From Sporosarcina sp. Te-1 (GTDB lineage: Bacteria > Bacillota > Bacilli > Bacillales_A > Planococcaceae): a DNA stretch of 64,000 nt. The notes under the pieces were generated by a model. The model was not told the origin of the DNA. It searched no databases and was given only the letters and a program-made list of their open reading frames with translations. The stretch is taken from assembly GCF_017498505.1 (NCBI RefSeq), contig NZ_CP071798.1, forward strand, positions 186,001-250,000. The letters are read 5' to 3'. This document shows positions 26,573 through 34,288 of the stretch, piece by piece (within the stretch, counting starts at the first letter, position 1; every line of letters begins with the position of its first letter). The position numbers and the translations under genes are program-made.

Positions 26573-28741
26573 ATGACAAAAAGGCAGCTGCTCATTTACA
26601 GTTGTTTAACTGTTGTATTTGTTAGTATAGTTGCGTTGATAAGTGCAAATTTCATTTCTACGAAAAAATATGTCCAAGATTCTGTTCTCCGTGAGACGAA
26701 GGAACTTCTTTCTAATTTTGTCGCCGAAACAAACCGTTTTTCTTATGAACGAATCGTTGAACTTGAGCTGATTTCTGATTATCTTCCGTCCTTGATGGGA
26801 GACCGGCAAGAGCTATTGCTCTATTTACATCGGCAAAACGAAAAGATGCCTTTCTTCGCCGGTCTAGGCCTCATCGACGAAAATGGGGTTATTCTTGCAT
26901 CAGATGGGTCTGAATTCAAAGTGCAGCAAGAAAAATCCTTTAGAAAAGCGATGAGTGGCGAGGTCGCTTTCAGCGATGTCTTCCGGCTTCGACAAGACTC
27001 GACTCAGAAGGTCATTGCCATCTCTGTTCCGATTTATAAGGATGGAAAACCTGTCGGTGTGTTGTCTGGAGTAGTCAATATGTCTAATATTTTTGGCGAA
27101 ATAGCAAAGGAATCCCACTTGCCAGGAGCGGTCTTCTTATTAAAAAATGATGAAGTTTTCTTTTCCTCCACTGATGAAGAGAAGCTGACTGATCTCGTCC
27201 CCGATTTTGGTCAATTCTTATCAATGATACATACACAACCATCAGGTTCTGTCGATATCGATCGTAGAACAGCCCATTTTTTATCGTATGAAATGACTTG
27301 GAATGATTGGATTGTCGTTGTCGATTCTGAAATGAACCCAGATCGAAAGCAATTGGACGAGGCCCTTTGGCAGAATGGGCTGGTCCTCTTCATAGCTGTG
27401 AGTGTCGTCATTGTTATTGTTTTTTATGTCAATCATATTGAACGGGAAGAGAGAAATCGGATGAAACGGGATTTGCTCACCGGACTTGGTAATAGAATCC
27501 GTTTGGAGGAAGATATCAAGACAGGTTTGAAATCAGTGAAGGAAAAGCGCATTTCATTATTTTTGATTTCAATTGATCGATTTGCTGAATTAAACGAACG
27601 ATTTGGCTATCATATTGGGGAACGGGTTGTCTATTGGGTAAGCAGAAGACTTGTGGGTTTTATAGGGAAAGACCAAATCTACCGAATCGGGGAGGATCAA
27701 TTTGCTATCGTTCGTCAAACGAATGGAACAGATGAGAGCTCCTTCGCATTACAACTGATGAAATTGATGAATGCACCGATAGATGTCGGAATGGAAGTCC
27801 CGGTCTGGGTGTCCGTCAGCATCGGTATTCGCCAGGGGGCAGAGGAAGATAGGGCAGGTGAAATGATCCAAGATGCCGCGCATGCGAATCAAGAGGCACA
27901 GAAGGCTGGCGGTGCTCAATTTATCTGTATGACCGATGAGCTCTCAGAGGTTTGCGCGCATCGCAGGCAAGTGGCATTGCTGCTGGAAACGGCGCTTGAA
28001 CGGAATGAGTTATACATTGTATACCAACCGATATATAGTGTTGCTCTAAATAAGATTGTCAGTTTCGAGTCATTGATGCGTTGGAGATCGCCTGTTCTAG
28101 GAGAAGTAGGGCCAACGGAATTCATTCCATACATGGAAGAGTCGGATTTAATTATCCCAATTGGAAATTGGCTCATCCGAAAAGTGGCAATGCAAGTGGT
28201 AGAATGGAATGGAAAGGGATTTGATGCTTTCACCATTACTGTGAATATATCGGTCAAGCAATTGCTGCATCACACCTTTTTACATGACGTCAAATCTATT
28301 TTGAAAGAGACAGGTGTAGACCCGACGCGGATCGTTTTTGAGCTGACGGAGACTGTTGTTGTAGAGAATATTCAAACAGCAAAAGAAGTTATTTCTACTC
28401 TCAATGCGATGGGCATCCAAACAGCACTTGATGATTTTGGGACAGGTTATTCGTCATTATCCATTTTGAAGATGCTGCCGTTTCAGTTTGTTAAAATTGA
28501 CCGGGCCTTTGTCCGGGAAATGGAAACGGATAATGGATTATCAAATACAGTGTTGCGCGGGGTCATCGGGATTGCTGAAGAACTTGGGCTGGGGACAATA
28601 GCTGAAGGCGTAGAGAAACTTGAGCAACTGCGGTCGCTTGAGAAGCTGGGGGCCGAACGGATTCAAGGTTATTTCATCAGCAAACCGCTGCCACCAGAGG
28701 AAGCGATTCGAACGCTTGAAAAAACAGATTGGTTACCATAA
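26573..28741 (+). CDS. GGDEF/EAL protein, probable c-di-GMP phosphodiesterase
   Basis: A 722-residue membrane sensor. TM1 (about 7-27) and TM2 (about 268-288) enclose a dCACHE-like extracytoplasmic domain. The GGDEF domain is degenerate (GEDQF at 373-377), so cyclase activity is unlikely, though it could still bind GTP. The EAL domain is complete: E-S-L (499-501), the N in VNISVKQL, E-L-T-E, DDFGTGYSSL (about 620), VKID and the late EGVE. It should hydrolyse c-di-GMP to pGpG. ATG at 26573 has SD AGGATGGAAG. It opposes the intact GGDEF protein at 8.5-10 kb. Sensor ligand unknown. Confidence 0.9.
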   Translation: MTKRQLLIYSCLTVVFVSIVALISANFISTKKYVQDSVLRETKELLSNFVAETNRFSYERIVELELISDYLPSLMGDRQELLLYLHRQNEKMPFFAGLGLIDENGVILASDGSEFKVQQEKSFRKAMSGEVAFSDVFRLRQDSTQKVIAISVPIYKDGKPVGVLSGVVNMSNIFGEIAKESHLPGAVFLLKNDEVFFSSTDEEKLTDLVPDFGQFLSMIHTQPSGSVDIDRRTAHFLSYEMTWNDWIVVVDSEMNPDRKQLDEALWQNGLVLFIAVSVVIVIVFYVNHIEREERNRMKRDLLTGLGNRIRLEEDIKTGLKSVKEKRISLFLISIDRFAELNERFGYHIGERVVYWVSRRLVGFIGKDQIYRIGEDQFAIVRQTNGTDESSFALQLMKLMNAPIDVGMEVPVWVSVSIGIRQGAEEDRAGEMIQDAAHANQEAQKAGGAQFICMTDELSEVCAHRRQVALLLETALERNELYIVYQPIYSVALNKIVSFESLMRWRSPVLGEVGPTEFIPYMEESDLIIPIGNWLIRKVAMQVVEWNGKGFDAFTITVNISVKQLLHHTFLHDVKSILKETGVDPTRIVFELTETVVVENIQTAKEVISTLNAMGIQTALDDFGTGYSSLSILKMLPFQFVKIDRAFVREMETDNGLSNTVLRGVIGIAEELGLGTIAEGVEKLEQLRSLEKLGAERIQGYFISKPLPPEEAIRTLEKTDWLP

Positions 28742-28747
28742 GAACAG

Positions 28748-28784
28748 AGCCGGTGGATAAGTTTCCGCCGGCTTAATCTTTTTT
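28748..28784. terminator. Terminator between EAL gene and petA
   Basis: Stem AGCCGG (28748-28753) / CCGGCT (28768-28773) with inner GGA/TCC pairing, then TTAATCTTTTTT. It reaches the petA stop on the other strand. Confidence 0.7.
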
Positions 28785-29268
28785 AAAATGGTAGTTTGAT
28801 AAGATAACCGATAGTTAGACAGATGATAGAGGATATAGCGGTTCCAATAGATGCGAACAGGATATATTTGCGAAACTCCATTCCACTCGATCCTGACATA
28901 TAGCAAATTACATGACGCATGCCGGGAACGAAATACCCGATTGTAACAGCCCAAGAGCCATAACGATCAAACCACCTGTTCACTCGTTGAAGACGTTTGG
29001 GTGATAAGGATATCCATTTCCCATATTTATATAATAGCGGTTTTCCAATCTTTCTGCCGAACGTAAACGTGACCAAGGTGCCCGACATGACTCCGAGCAT
29101 AGTAACCAGCATGGCTACAGGATAGTTAAATGTGCCGAGTGATGAAAGATGTCCGACAAACGCCACGACTACTTCATCGGGAACCGGCAATCCGAAAATG
29201 CCCAAGGCAAGAAAAATGAAGATTGCATAATACCCATATTGTATAAAAAACTCTTGAAATTGCAGCAT
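28783..29268 (-). CDS. petA: DedA-family protein, PetA-like
   Basis: A 161-residue DedA/VTT (SNARE-associated) membrane protein. The family signature GLPVPDEVVVAFVGHL (about residues 25-40), the basic FGRKIGKP stretch, and the re-entrant RYGSWAVTIGYFVPGMRHV with the essential Arg and Pro-Gly are all present. In B. subtilis the DedA protein YbfM (PetA), encoded with pssA and psd, is needed for transbilayer distribution of phosphatidylethanolamine. This gene lies 30 nt downstream of psd on the same strand, which supports PetA over the undecaprenyl-phosphate flippase UptA. Start ATG with SD GGAGTCGG upstream. Confidence 0.83.
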   Translation of the reverse strand: MLQFQEFFIQYGYYAIFIFLALGIFGLPVPDEVVVAFVGHLSSLGTFNYPVAMLVTMLGVMSGTLVTFTFGRKIGKPLLYKYGKWISLSPKRLQRVNRWFDRYGSWAVTIGYFVPGMRHVICYMSGSSGMEFRKYILFASIGTAISSIICLTIGYLIKLPF

Positions 29269-29298
29269 ACAACCGACTCCAATTTTCTTAATAGTTGA

Positions 29299-30075
29299 TT
29301 ACGTCCAAATGCCGATCGCCTCGCCCATCATAATATCTGTAGCGGGTTTTTGCAACATCTGGAACGATTCATGAGGTTCGATGAATAAAATGACAGTAGA
29401 GCCGAAGGAAAAATAACCGAAATCTTCACCTTTCATGCATTGTTTCGCATTATTGTGGACATGGATGCTATTGACATTCAATGCGCCGACTTTTACAATG
29501 GCTACTTGGCCGAACGAAGTTTCCAATTCGGAAATCAACCTGTAATTTGTGGCGAATGGACGATCGCCCAAGCGCAGCCCTAAATCGTTTACAGGATAGG
29601 AGACAGTCCCTAATGCATATCTTGAAACCAATGTCCCGTCAATCGGATAGTGAAAATGATGATAGTGACTAGGAGAAAGGTAGAAAATGTAGTAGAAACC
29701 GTTTTCATATCGTTTTGCTACCTTTTCATCCCCCAATATTTGCTTTATACTGTATAAATGGTCCTTAATACTAAAAGTCTGTTCTTTCTCTATTTTCCCT
29801 GCAGCGCTCAGAACGCCATCTACAGGGGAAACGAGTATACGGGGGCCGGGTTCTACTATGCGAACACCCTGTTTCAAATTGCGCGTGAAATAGGCTTGAA
29901 GGCTGCCGTATCGATCCATTGCGTATTCTGCCTCGGATTCGTTGATTCCGTATGCTTTGGCAAAAGGCTTGATGAGCGGCTTGCTTAAGGGTGATTTCGA
30001 AATGGTTTTTAATAGGGCGGACGAAATTGGATGTCCTGTTAATTCTACAAAGTATTTAAATAAGGTTCGTTTCAT
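29299..30075 (-). CDS. psd: Phosphatidylserine decarboxylase
   Basis: A 258-residue proenzyme converting phosphatidylserine to phosphatidylethanolamine on the membrane. The catalytic Asp is in SPVDG (about 83-87), the His in SPSHYHHFHYP (about 134-144), and the self-cleavage site is G-S-T in FGYFSFGSTVILF (about 225); cleavage before Ser yields the pyruvoyl alpha subunit. The residue before GST is Phe instead of the frequent Leu. The short type II form is usual in Bacillus. It is first gene of a psd-petA operon and divergent from pssA. Confidence 0.95.
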   Translation of the reverse strand: MKRTLFKYFVELTGHPISSALLKTISKSPLSKPLIKPFAKAYGINESEAEYAMDRYGSLQAYFTRNLKQGVRIVEPGPRILVSPVDGVLSAAGKIEKEQTFSIKDHLYSIKQILGDEKVAKRYENGFYYIFYLSPSHYHHFHYPIDGTLVSRYALGTVSYPVNDLGLRLGDRPFATNYRLISELETSFGQVAIVKVGALNVNSIHVHNNAKQCMKGEDFGYFSFGSTVILFIEPHESFQMLQKPATDIMMGEAIGIWT

Positions 30076-30131
30076 TTCATTCGTCTCCGTTGCTTTATAT
30101 TCGTATTTGAAATTGTAAGGGGGGATATAAC

Positions 30132-30665
30132 ATGTTTCTATCTAGATACTTAGATTATACAAAAGTGAAGTCACAATTGGCGAACGCCATTACCTTATCA
30201 AACCTCGGTCTTGGAATTGTTGCTATTATACTTATTACAAAAGATTTAAGCCATATGAGTCTTGTGTTTATCTTTTTAGCGGCATTATTTGACCGGTTTG
30301 ATGGAATGGTTGCTAGACATTTTCAAGCGGAATCTAATTTCGGAAAAGAATTGGATTCATTAAGTGATTTAGTTTCTTTTGGTGTGGCGCCAGCTCTGTT
30401 AATCTATCATACAGACTTGTCAATGATGCTGTGGGTTGGCATCGCGGCCACAATCTTCTTCATTATAACAGGTGCGATCCGTCTTGCGCGCTATAACGTG
30501 AAAGAATTTGATGGGGCTTTTTATGGTGTTCCTATTACAGCGGCAGGTGTCTTGTTGACACTTAGCTACTTCTTAAGCCCTTATGTCGGGCCTCCGTTTT
30601 TTGTCGTCCTGATGTTTGTGCTTGGGGCACTGATGGTGAGCAATATCCGAATTGCAAAAGTGTAA
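30132..30665 (+). CDS. pssA: CDP-diacylglycerol--serine O-phosphatidyltransferase
   Basis: A 177-residue CDP-alcohol phosphatidyltransferase with about six hydrophobic segments. The catalytic signature D-x2-D-G-x2-A-R-x8-G-x3-D-x3-D is complete, starting at DRFDGMVAR (about residue 54) and ending SLSD (about 79). It forms phosphatidylserine from CDP-diacylglycerol and L-serine, feeding Psd encoded divergently 56 bp away. ATG follows AAGGGGGG. In B. subtilis pssA, ybfM and psd share one operon; here pssA has been inverted relative to psd-petA. Confidence 0.95.
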   Translation: MFLSRYLDYTKVKSQLANAITLSNLGLGIVAIILITKDLSHMSLVFIFLAALFDRFDGMVARHFQAESNFGKELDSLSDLVSFGVAPALLIYHTDLSMMLWVGIAATIFFIITGAIRLARYNVKEFDGAFYGVPITAAGVLLTLSYFLSPYVGPPFFVVLMFVLGALMVSNIRIAKV

Positions 30666-30707
30666 AATGTGTAAACAAAGTTGCTAACGACATTGTCTAC
30701 ACTCCGA

Positions 30708-30733
30708 GGGGGATTTCTAAATCCCCCTTTTTT
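30708..30733 (+). terminator. Terminator of pssA
   Basis: Stem GGGGGATTT (30708-30716) / AAATCCCCC (30719-30727), very tight loop, six T. Confidence 0.85.
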
Positions 30734-30748
30734 CAAGCATAATTTTTC

Positions 30749-30777
30749 TTTACATAATCATATTCTTTTAGTACAAT
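30749..30777 (+). promoter_or_regulatory. Promoter of tRNA-Ser
   Basis: TTTACA (30749-30754), 17-bp spacer, TACAAT (30772-30777), 16 bp before the tRNA. Confidence 0.75.
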
Positions 30778-30793
30778 AATGGATGTCATAAAT

Positions 30794-30884
30794 GGAGACG
30801 TACCCAAGAGGCTGAAGGGGGCTGACTCGAAATCAGCTAGGGCGTTCACGCGTCGCGGGGGTTCAAATCCTCTCGTCTCCGCCA
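30794..30884 (+). tRNA. tRNA-Ser (anticodon CGA)
   Basis: Acceptor GGAGACG (30794-30800) pairs with CGTCTCC (30874-30880), followed by G and an encoded CCA (30882-30884). The anticodon stem GCTGA/TCAGC (30821-30825, 30833-30837) encloses CTCGAAA with anticodon CGA (30828-30830), reading UCG. A long variable arm (30838-30856) is diagnostic of class II tRNA-Ser. The T-arm contains GTTCAAATC with two G-T pairs in its stem. It is a single gene with its own promoter. Confidence 0.95.
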
Positions 30885-30960
30885 TACATATAATACCTAG
30901 CCTTTCAGGCATTATGGCATACATTTGGCATAATACATTGAATAGTATCTGCTGATTGAA

Positions 30961-30991
30961 AGTCGTTTCTCTATTGGAGAATGGCTTTTTT
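30961..30991 (+). terminator. Probable terminator of tRNA-Ser
   Basis: Imperfect stem AGTCGTTTCTC (from 30961) / GAGAATGGCT (30977-30986), containing G-T pairs, then six T. Confidence 0.55.
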
Positions 30992-31045
30992 GTTGTTGGT
31001 ACTATACTATGTGTTTTCAGTTCGATATATTGTATTTATTCAACT

Positions 31046-31073
31046 GAAAATCGCCCCAGGTTGCCCGGGGCGA
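31046..31073 (-). terminator. Terminator of the merR/thioredoxin-like operon
   Basis: Perfect 7-bp GC-rich stem TCGCCCC (31051-31057) / GGGGCGA (31067-31073); minus strand continues TTTTC. Confidence 0.7.
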
Positions 31074-31093
31074 CGAAATTACTTTGAGAATTC

Positions 31094-31357
31094 TCATTTT
31101 CCTTGTCTGGCACGACTAATGGATACCATCTGCTTTTTAATCAACAACAAATTTTCCAGCTTCCCATCGACCACAATGGAAGGTACTGATTCAATTTCAT
31201 ACTCTATGGCCCTCTCCTTTGCCTCGTGGGTCAAGGCATTAGAATTCAATCGATATTGGATGACCTCGCATTTATCGCAGACAATCCCTTTTACTTGCTG
31301 AACAAGTTCCTCGCATAAGTGAGTACCCGCTGTGAAAACTTCTATTCTTTTCGCCAA
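31094..31357 (-). CDS. Thioredoxin-fold protein lacking the CxxC pair
   Basis: An 87-residue small thioredoxin/glutaredoxin-fold protein: beta strand RIEVFTAG, a helix starting THLCEELVQQV, C-D-K-C at about residues 27-30, and the cis-Pro segment SVPSIVVDGK near the C terminus. Relatives of this type usually have C-x-x-C after the first strand; here the first Cys is replaced (T-H-L-C), leaving Cys15, while a separate C-D-K-C remains. The start is TTG at 31357 with a poor ribosome site, inside the C-terminal part of merR (86-bp overlap), so it is probably translationally coupled. A redox or metal role next to a MerR regulator is inferred. Confidence 0.65.
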   Translation of the reverse strand: MAKRIEVFTAGTHLCEELVQQVKGIVCDKCEVIQYRLNSNALTHEAKERAIEYEIESVPSIVVDGKLENLLLIKKQMVSISRARQGK

Positions 31358-31775
31358 TTTGCTCTCTACTTTCTTCTAAATTTTGCATGAGTGGACATTG
31401 TTCTTTCGGAGTCGGCTGTTTTGCGTCTGAGATCGCGACAACATTTTCAAGGAGTGACTTAAGATTTTTTAGTGTCATCAGCTGTTTATCAATTTCGTGT
31501 AATTTTGTTACGGCATGGTAATACATATCCTCCGTTGGTAGGTCATCATCACTCTTATACATCAGTAGGATTGTTTTTATTTCCTCCAAGGTAAAGCCTA
31601 AAGATTGAGCATACTTGATCATGTGGATATCTCTAATGCTGTCCTTTGAAAAAATTCGATAGCCGGAATCGGTTCGCGCGGGTTTTGCAATCAACCCTTT
31701 TTTTTCATAATATCTAACGGTCGCTACATTCACATTCGTTTCCTTTGCCAATTCACCAATCGTAAATTTATTCAT
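31272..31775 (-). CDS. MerR-family regulator
   Basis: A 167-residue MerR-type activator/repressor. The winged HTH starts KFTIGELAKETNVNVATVRYYEKKGLI (residues 2-28) with SGYRIFSKDSIRDIHMIKYAQSLGFTLEEIK, very like the metal-sensing MerR/ZntR/HmrR branch, then a long dimerisation helix. Of the metal-binding cysteines of mercury-type MerR, only the one in EQCPLM (about residue 129) is retained; the other positions are non-Cys, so the signal may differ. The last 30 residues overlap the downstream gene in another frame and look non-homologous, possibly a read-through tail after a frameshift. ATG 31775 with GGAGGG. Autoregulation is suggested by its promoter. Confidence 0.83.
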   Translation of the reverse strand: MNKFTIGELAKETNVNVATVRYYEKKGLIAKPARTDSGYRIFSKDSIRDIHMIKYAQSLGFTLEEIKTILLMYKSDDDLPTEDMYYHAVTKLHEIDKQLMTLKNLKSLLENVVAISDAKQPTPKEQCPLMQNLEESREQIGEKNRSFHSGYSLMRGTCSASKRDCLR

Positions 31776-31794
31776 CTCCTGCCCTCCAATTGTC

Positions 31795-31826
31795 ATTATG
31801 AACCTTCTACTATGGTACAGAGTCAA
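31795..31826 (-). promoter_or_regulatory. MerR-type promoter with long spacer
   Basis: On the minus strand TTGACT (complement of 31821-31826), 20-bp spacer, CATAAT (complement of 31795-31800). An imperfect dyad ACTCTGTAC-N4-GTAGAAGGT (31802-31823) fills the spacer. The over-long spacer plus centred dyad is the hallmark of promoters that MerR proteins twist into activity; here it precedes merR itself. Confidence 0.7.
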
Positions 31827-31983
31827 TCATTTTGTGCTAGATAATTATCAACGAAATCATTAGGTACAAGATATCACATTTGAAATAGAAAACTAGAGGT
31901 GTGACAACCGGCTGTTTTATTTTATTACGCTTCAAACTTCTGGTATGCTGAGAATAACAGAATGTCGAAGGGAAGTGAGAGAT

Positions 31984-32397
31984 TTGTCTGGTCCTGCACT
32001 GAAACAATTACAAGCACACCGTGCCCTTCATGAAGGTGGTCTTTCGGGGGCTCTCGAGAAAACGGAACGCCTGATTGGGTATTTGGAAGAAGGCGATTTG
32101 GATACAGCAAACCGCGCAGCGGATGAGTTAATCGAATATTGGAAGACACGTGTACTCAGTCATGCGGATGCAGAAGAGGAAGGATTTTATCGAGATATTG
32201 CGAATGAGCAGCCGGCACTGGAATCGGCAATTATCCAACTGACGAGAGATCATGACTTGCTTCGCATCATTGTTGCGGATTTGGAATCGCTCCGCATGCA
32301 AGAGCAACTGAGTCCTGCAGTCCTTCAGAAGTTTTATGCGTTGCTCGTCGTGAATGAAATACATAGTCGCGATGAAGAGCGTCTTTTATTGGAATAG
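31984..32397 (+). CDS. Hemerythrin HHE-domain protein
   Basis: A 137-residue four-helix protein with hemerythrin-type metal ligands spread as HRALHEGG (helix 1), HADAEEEGF (helix 2), RDHDLL (helix 3) and IHSRDEERLL (helix 4). Such proteins bind a non-heme di-iron centre and take part in oxygen, NO or iron handling. TTG at 31984 (MSGPALKQLQAHRALHEGG) is preferred because GAAGTGAGAG sits directly upstream and homologues start near there; ATG at 31945 is possible but has no ribosome site. Partner genes are not evident; recQ follows closely. Confidence 0.8.
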   Translation: MSGPALKQLQAHRALHEGGLSGALEKTERLIGYLEEGDLDTANRAADELIEYWKTRVLSHADAEEEGFYRDIANEQPALESAIIQLTRDHDLLRIIVADLESLRMQEQLSPAVLQKFYALLVVNEIHSRDEERLLLE

Positions 32398-32436
32398 AGT
32401 AGAGAGGGAAGCGCCTGAACTGGTGCTTTTTTTCTC

Positions 32437-34236
32437 GTGATTACATTGGAGGTGGTTCAGATCGAACGTGCGTTATCCGTATTGACAACCTATTTCGGCT
32501 ATTCATCTTTCCGGATTGGACAGGAGCAGGTGATCCGACAAGTCCTCGATGGAGAGGATACACTTTGCGTCATGCCGACAGGGGGCGGAAAATCCATCTG
32601 CTATCAAGTGCCCGCCCTCGTTCTGGAAGGGACGGTTCTCGTCATCTCTCCTCTCATTTCTCTAATGAAAGATCAAGTCGATGCCCTTCATCAACTCGGC
32701 ATCCCTGCCGCCTTCATTAACAGCACATTGTCTTCAGAAGAATATTTCGGGACGATGGAAAATGCGTTGGAAGGCAAATACAAATTGCTTTATATTGCCC
32801 CTGAACGATTCGACTCGCCTTCTTTCATTGAGCAAATCGGCAAGATGGCCATTTCGATGATTGCGATTGATGAAGCACACTGTATCTCCCAATGGGGGCA
32901 TGATTTCAGACCGAGTTATCGAATGATCAACCGGATCATCCCGTTCTTCGATAAAAAGCCGGTTATTCTGGCCTTAACGGCGACCGCAACTCCGGCCGTT
33001 CGAGAGGACATTTGCAGACAGCTTGAAATTGGCGAGAGCAATACTGTGATGACAGGATTTGAGCGAAGTAATTTGACGTTTTCTGTCATTAAAGGCCAAG
33101 ACCGGGAGGCGTATGTAAAAGAGTATGTCCGCAAGAATCGTGAGGAGGCGGGCATCATTTATGCGGCGACGAGGAAAGCGGTCGACCAATTGCATTTGGC
33201 CTTATCGAAATTAGGATGTCAAGTGGCGAAATATCATGCGGGTTTATCTGATATAGAGCGTCAGAAGGAGCAAGACAGATTCCTTATGGATGAAGCTGCT
33301 GTCATGGTAGCCACGAACGCGTTTGGAATGGGGATCGACAAATCCAATATCCGATATGTCATCCATTATCAGATGCCGAAAAATATGGAAAGCTATTACC
33401 AGGAGGCTGGACGTGCGGGGCGGGACGGCCTGGATAGCGAATGCACGCTGCTTTTTTCCTCTCAGGATGTTCTTACACAGCGATTTTTGATTGATCAATC
33501 TCAGGACATGAACCGGATTCCCGCTGAATTGGAAAAACTGCAATCGATGGTGGATTACTGCCATACTGAATCATGTTTGCAGAAATTCATCATATCCTAT
33601 TTTGGGGAAACAGAAGCGACCGACTGCAAACGATGTGCGAATTGTACAGATACTAGGGAGCGTTATGACGTGACTGTGGACGTGCAAAAGGTGCTCTCCT
33701 GTGTAATTCGGATGGGACAGCGTTTTGGCAAGACTATGATTGCCCAAGTGTTGACTGGCTCTCGCAACAAAAAAGTACTCGAATTCAATTTCCAGAACTT
33801 ATCCACATATGGTCTGATGAAAGATCGCAATGCGAAAGATGTCTCGGACTTTATCGAGTTTATCATTTCAGAAAACTATCTAGGCGTTGAGAACGGCCAA
33901 TTTCCGATCATCTATGTTACGGAACTTGGGAAAGACGTTTTGACAGGGAAGATTACTGTGTACCGCAAAGGGACAGTCATTTCGAAGCAAATCACGAAAG
34001 AGAATCCGCTTTTCAACCAACTGCGGGCGTTGCGAATGCAATTGGCGCAAGAAGCTGGCGTGCCTCCATTCGTTGTCTTTTCGGACAAGTCCTTGCGGGA
34101 TATGGCCGCTAAAATGCCAACGACGGAAGAGCAATTCCTCGAAGTGAATGGTGTCGGAACGGCTAAGCTGGAGCGATATGGTGAAGCTTTCATCAATGAA
34201 ATCATAGCATTCCAATCCCAAACCGTACCCAACTGA
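32437..34236 (+). CDS. recQ: ATP-dependent DNA helicase RecQ
   Basis: A superfamily 2, 3'-5' DNA helicase of about 590-600 residues acting in recombination and fork repair. Motif [13 protein letters not shown] (about 45-56), DEAH in [14 protein letters not shown] (about 146-159), ALTATAT, and motif [12 protein letters not shown] are intact. The RecQ-Ct zinc site has Cys residues in YCHTESCLQ and DCKRCANC, and a HRDC domain ends the protein ([13 protein letters not shown]...[14 protein letters not shown]). No good canonical start fits: GTG at 32437 lacks a ribosome site, while GGAGGTGG (32448-32455) is ideally placed for ATC at 32461, where homologous sequence begins. Possible AUC initiation. 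Confidence 0.93.
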   Translation: MITLEVVQIERALSVLTTYFGYSSFRIGQEQVIRQVLDGEDTLCVMPTGGGKSICYQVPALVLEGTVLVISPLISLMKDQVDALHQLGIPAAFINSTLSSEEYFGTMENALEGKYKLLYIAPERFDSPSFIEQIGKMAISMIAIDEAHCISQWGHDFRPSYRMINRIIPFFDKKPVILALTATATPAVREDICRQLEIGESNTVMTGFERSNLTFSVIKGQDREAYVKEYVRKNREEAGIIYAATRKAVDQLHLALSKLGCQVAKYHAGLSDIERQKEQDRFLMDEAAVMVATNAFGMGIDKSNIRYVIHYQMPKNMESYYQEAGRAGRDGLDSECTLLFSSQDVLTQRFLIDQSQDMNRIPAELEKLQSMVDYCHTESCLQKFIISYFGETEATDCKRCANCTDTRERYDVTVDVQKVLSCVIRMGQRFGKTMIAQVLTGSRNKKVLEFNFQNLSTYGLMKDRNAKDVSDFIEFIISENYLGVENGQFPIIYVTELGKDVLTGKITVYRKGTVISKQITKENPLFNQLRALRMQLAQEAGVPPFVVFSDKSLRDMAAKMPTTEEQFLEVNGVGTAKLERYGEAFINEIIAFQSQTVPN

Positions 34237-34249
34237 ATGGAAATGGAGA

Positions 34250-34283
34250 ACAGGCAAGCATCCCACATGGAGTGCTTGCCTGT
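34250..34283. terminator. Hairpin between recQ and MFS gene
   Basis: Perfect 11-bp stem ACAGGCAAGCA (34250-34260) / TGCTTGCCTGT (34273-34283). T-tracts are poor on both sides, but its place between convergent stops suggests shared termination. Confidence 0.6.
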
Positions 34284-34288
34284 CTAGG

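Noticed and set aside
28783..29268. UptA (undecaprenyl-phosphate flippase) as identity of the DedA protein
   Set aside because: The gene is in an operon with psd and beside pssA, as B. subtilis ybfM (petA) is; sequence alone cannot exclude UptA.
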